A stretch of 64,000 bases of DNA from Vibrio azureus. Lineage in GTDB: Bacteria; Pseudomonadota; Gammaproteobacteria; Enterobacterales; Vibrionaceae. A program made the translations under genes and the position numbers. This document shows positions 62,941-64,000 of this stretch, one piece after another (within the stretch, counting starts at the first letter, position 1; the number at the start of each line of letters is the position of its first letter). The DNA lies in contig NZ_CP018616.1 in assembly GCF_002849855.1 (NCBI RefSeq), positions 558,001 through 622,000 on the forward strand, in the 5' to 3' direction. The notes under the pieces are model-generated. The model made no database searches. It saw only the letters and a list, made by a program, of their open reading frames with translations, and was not told where the DNA came from.

Positions 62941-63477
62941 TTATTTTGCGCCAACAACTTCAAAATCATCGACACGTAATTTTGCTGTGCCATCTTGACC
63001 AACTACCCATATTTCTTTAGTCATGATGCCATATGCTTTGTTCATTTCCCAAGAGCCAGATAGAACGGCAGCATTTGAGCTGATCACTTCAATCTTTGTA
63101 TCAAAGTATTTAACATCTTTATAGCCGTTAGAAATGATGTAGTCCCAAAGCCCTTCTGCAGCAGTTTGGCCAATGTAAATACCAAATGGAATAGATGTCG
63201 TTACGGCATCTTGTTCGTAGAAGCTTGCTGCTTTTTTGGCGTCACCACTGTTAAACGCATCTCTCCAACCTTTACTCGCTTTTGTTACTGCTGTAAGAAC
63301 GTTTTGCTTTTGTTCTTCAGTAATCACTATACCAGCTGGTGCTTTGTACATTTCTGTAACAGCAGCAGGAAGAATTGGCTGTGGCTTTGCTTCTTCATTA
63401 GCTATTACTGATGACGATAATGTGCTTAAACCTAGTGTTGCAATAAGTGAAAGGGCAGTAATTTTATTAAGTTTCAT
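62941..63477 (-). CDS. Secreted SnoaL/DUF4440-like protein
   Basis: A 178-aa secreted protein. The signal peptide is about residues 1-27 (MKLNKITALSLIATLGLSTL...VIA). The mature part has the NTF2-like pattern: a helical start KGWRDAFNSGDAKKAASFYEQDAVTTSIPFGIYIG and strands ending AVLSGSWEMNKA and AKLRVDDFEVVGAK. Such domains bind small hydrophobic ligands or act as isomerases; no function can be named. The start is ATG 63477, with AGGAT 5 nt upstream; an in-frame start 15 bp earlier is less likely. It is divergent from the tlh gene. Confidence 0.78.
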   Translation of the reverse strand: MKLNKITALSLIATLGLSTLSSSVIANEEAKPQPILPAAVTEMYKAPAGIVITEEQKQNVLTAVTKASKGWRDAFNSGDAKKAASFYEQDAVTTSIPFGIYIGQTAAEGLWDYIISNGYKDVKYFDTKIEVISSNAAVLSGSWEMNKAYGIMTKEIWVVGQDGTAKLRVDDFEVVGAK

Positions 63478-63691
63478 GATAATCCTATTCATTCTTCTGA
63501 TTTGATGGAAGTAGTTTAGGTGAATTTATTAAGCTTAAAAACAAGATAAAAAGAAAATATAGTTACGAAAAACAGAACAAATGGTCAGTGAGAGTTTTTG
63601 TTATTTTATGTGTTTATTTGCATATGTTTATTTTATGTATGATTATTGTTTCTAATTTGTTTCACTTTTTGTATTGGTGTGAGAGGAATAC

Positions 63692-64000
63692 ATGAAAAAT
63701 ACAGTTGCTTTACTTGGTCTCTTATCGATCCCTTTCGGTAGTATTTATGCGAATGAACACCCTGTAGTAGAGTTTGCCGATCCAGATATGTACATGGATT
63801 CATTTTCTCCAACTGAACATCATATACAAAGGCAAAAGACACTAAATGTTCGTTGTTGGTATCGCTTGGATCATTCGACTGAATACGTCTCTACTGATTG
63901 GGAGTGGGCAATGAATCCTGATGGTAGCTATTTCACAATTGAAGGTTATTGGCGCAGTAATATTGCATTGAAAAACATGTTTTATACCGAAACGTCACAA
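63692..64000 (+). CDS. tlh: Thermolabile hemolysin (lecithin-dependent phospholipase), N-terminal part
   Basis: The first 103 codons of a secreted protein that runs off the right edge. A signal peptide (MKNTVALLGLLSIPFGSIYA) is followed by VRCWYRLDHST, TDWEWAMNPDGSYFTIEGYW and SNIALKNMFYTETSQ, which resemble the N-terminal domain of V. parahaemolyticus TLH by recall. TLH proteins are GDSL-type phospholipase A2/lysophospholipases of about 418 aa, so the catalytic domain lies outside the window. GAGAGGA lies 5 nt before ATG 63692. Nothing is known of the missing part. Confidence 0.85.
   Translation, partial: MKNTVALLGLLSIPFGSIYANEHPVVEFADPDMYMDSFSPTEHHIQRQKTLNVRCWYRLDHSTEYVSTDWEWAMNPDGSYFTIEGYWRSNIALKNMFYTETSQ

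Overview
The window is a stretch of a Vibrio chromosome, most likely chromosome I. The gene order phoB-phoR-pstS-pstC-pstA-pstB-phoU, cutC, a 2-Cys peroxiredoxin and oxyR, aceB-aceA, queA-tgt-yajC-secD-secF, suhB, trmJ, the isc operon, pepB, ndk, rlmN, rodZ-ispG-hisS-yfgM-bamB-der, xseA, guaB-guaA and a GH19 chitinase is, from memory, the order in Vibrio cholerae chromosome I. The proteins read as Vibrionaceae versions throughout. The species cannot be fixed from this alone. A lumazine-protein homologue and a thermolabile-hemolysin gene narrow it only to marine vibrios.

Layout. 1-1940: partial U32-family gene (trhP) and rdgC, both on the minus strand. 2095-10766: phosphate-starvation control and high-affinity phosphate uptake (phoB, phoR, pstS, pstC, pstA, pstB, phoU) behind a candidate Pho box. 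10780-13406: cutC and a peroxiredoxin facing away from oxyR. 14086-17733: glyoxylate shunt (aceB, aceA) and a CBS-domain protein. 18310-23993: queuosine synthesis (queA, tgt) followed by the SecDF-YajC membrane complex. 24265-31897: suhB, trmJ and the complete iscRSUA-hscBA-fdx-iscX operon, preceded by two tandem IscR-type sites. 32078-35403: pepB, ndk, rlmN. 35878-42923: rodZ, ispG, hisS, yfgM, bamB, der. 42980-49235: an AlaX-like editing protein, a YfgJ zinc-ribbon protein, xseA, guaB, guaA.

After guaA the window becomes more accessory: a secreted GH19 chitinase, an acetate transporter (satP), an AGCS sodium/amino-acid symporter, a secreted amidohydrolase, an NhaC-family transporter with methionine-repressor (MetJ) boxes, a DedA protein, a lumazine-protein (LumP) homologue with no lux genes nearby, an unknown secreted protein, an SDR/OsmC pair behind palindromic operators, a secreted SnoaL-like protein, and the start of a thermolabile hemolysin gene at the right edge.

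Two otherwise intact genes, phoR and the MetT-like transporter, are each broken by a one-base deficit in a seven-base A or T run. In both, the run forms an in-frame slippery heptamer, and one backward step would restore the full protein. This may be sequencing under-call, phase variation or programmed frameshifting. A family of short palindromic repeats with ends close to TATACCCAAGTGAC is scattered through several intergenic regions. No tRNA, rRNA, insertion sequence, prophage or CRISPR array was seen.
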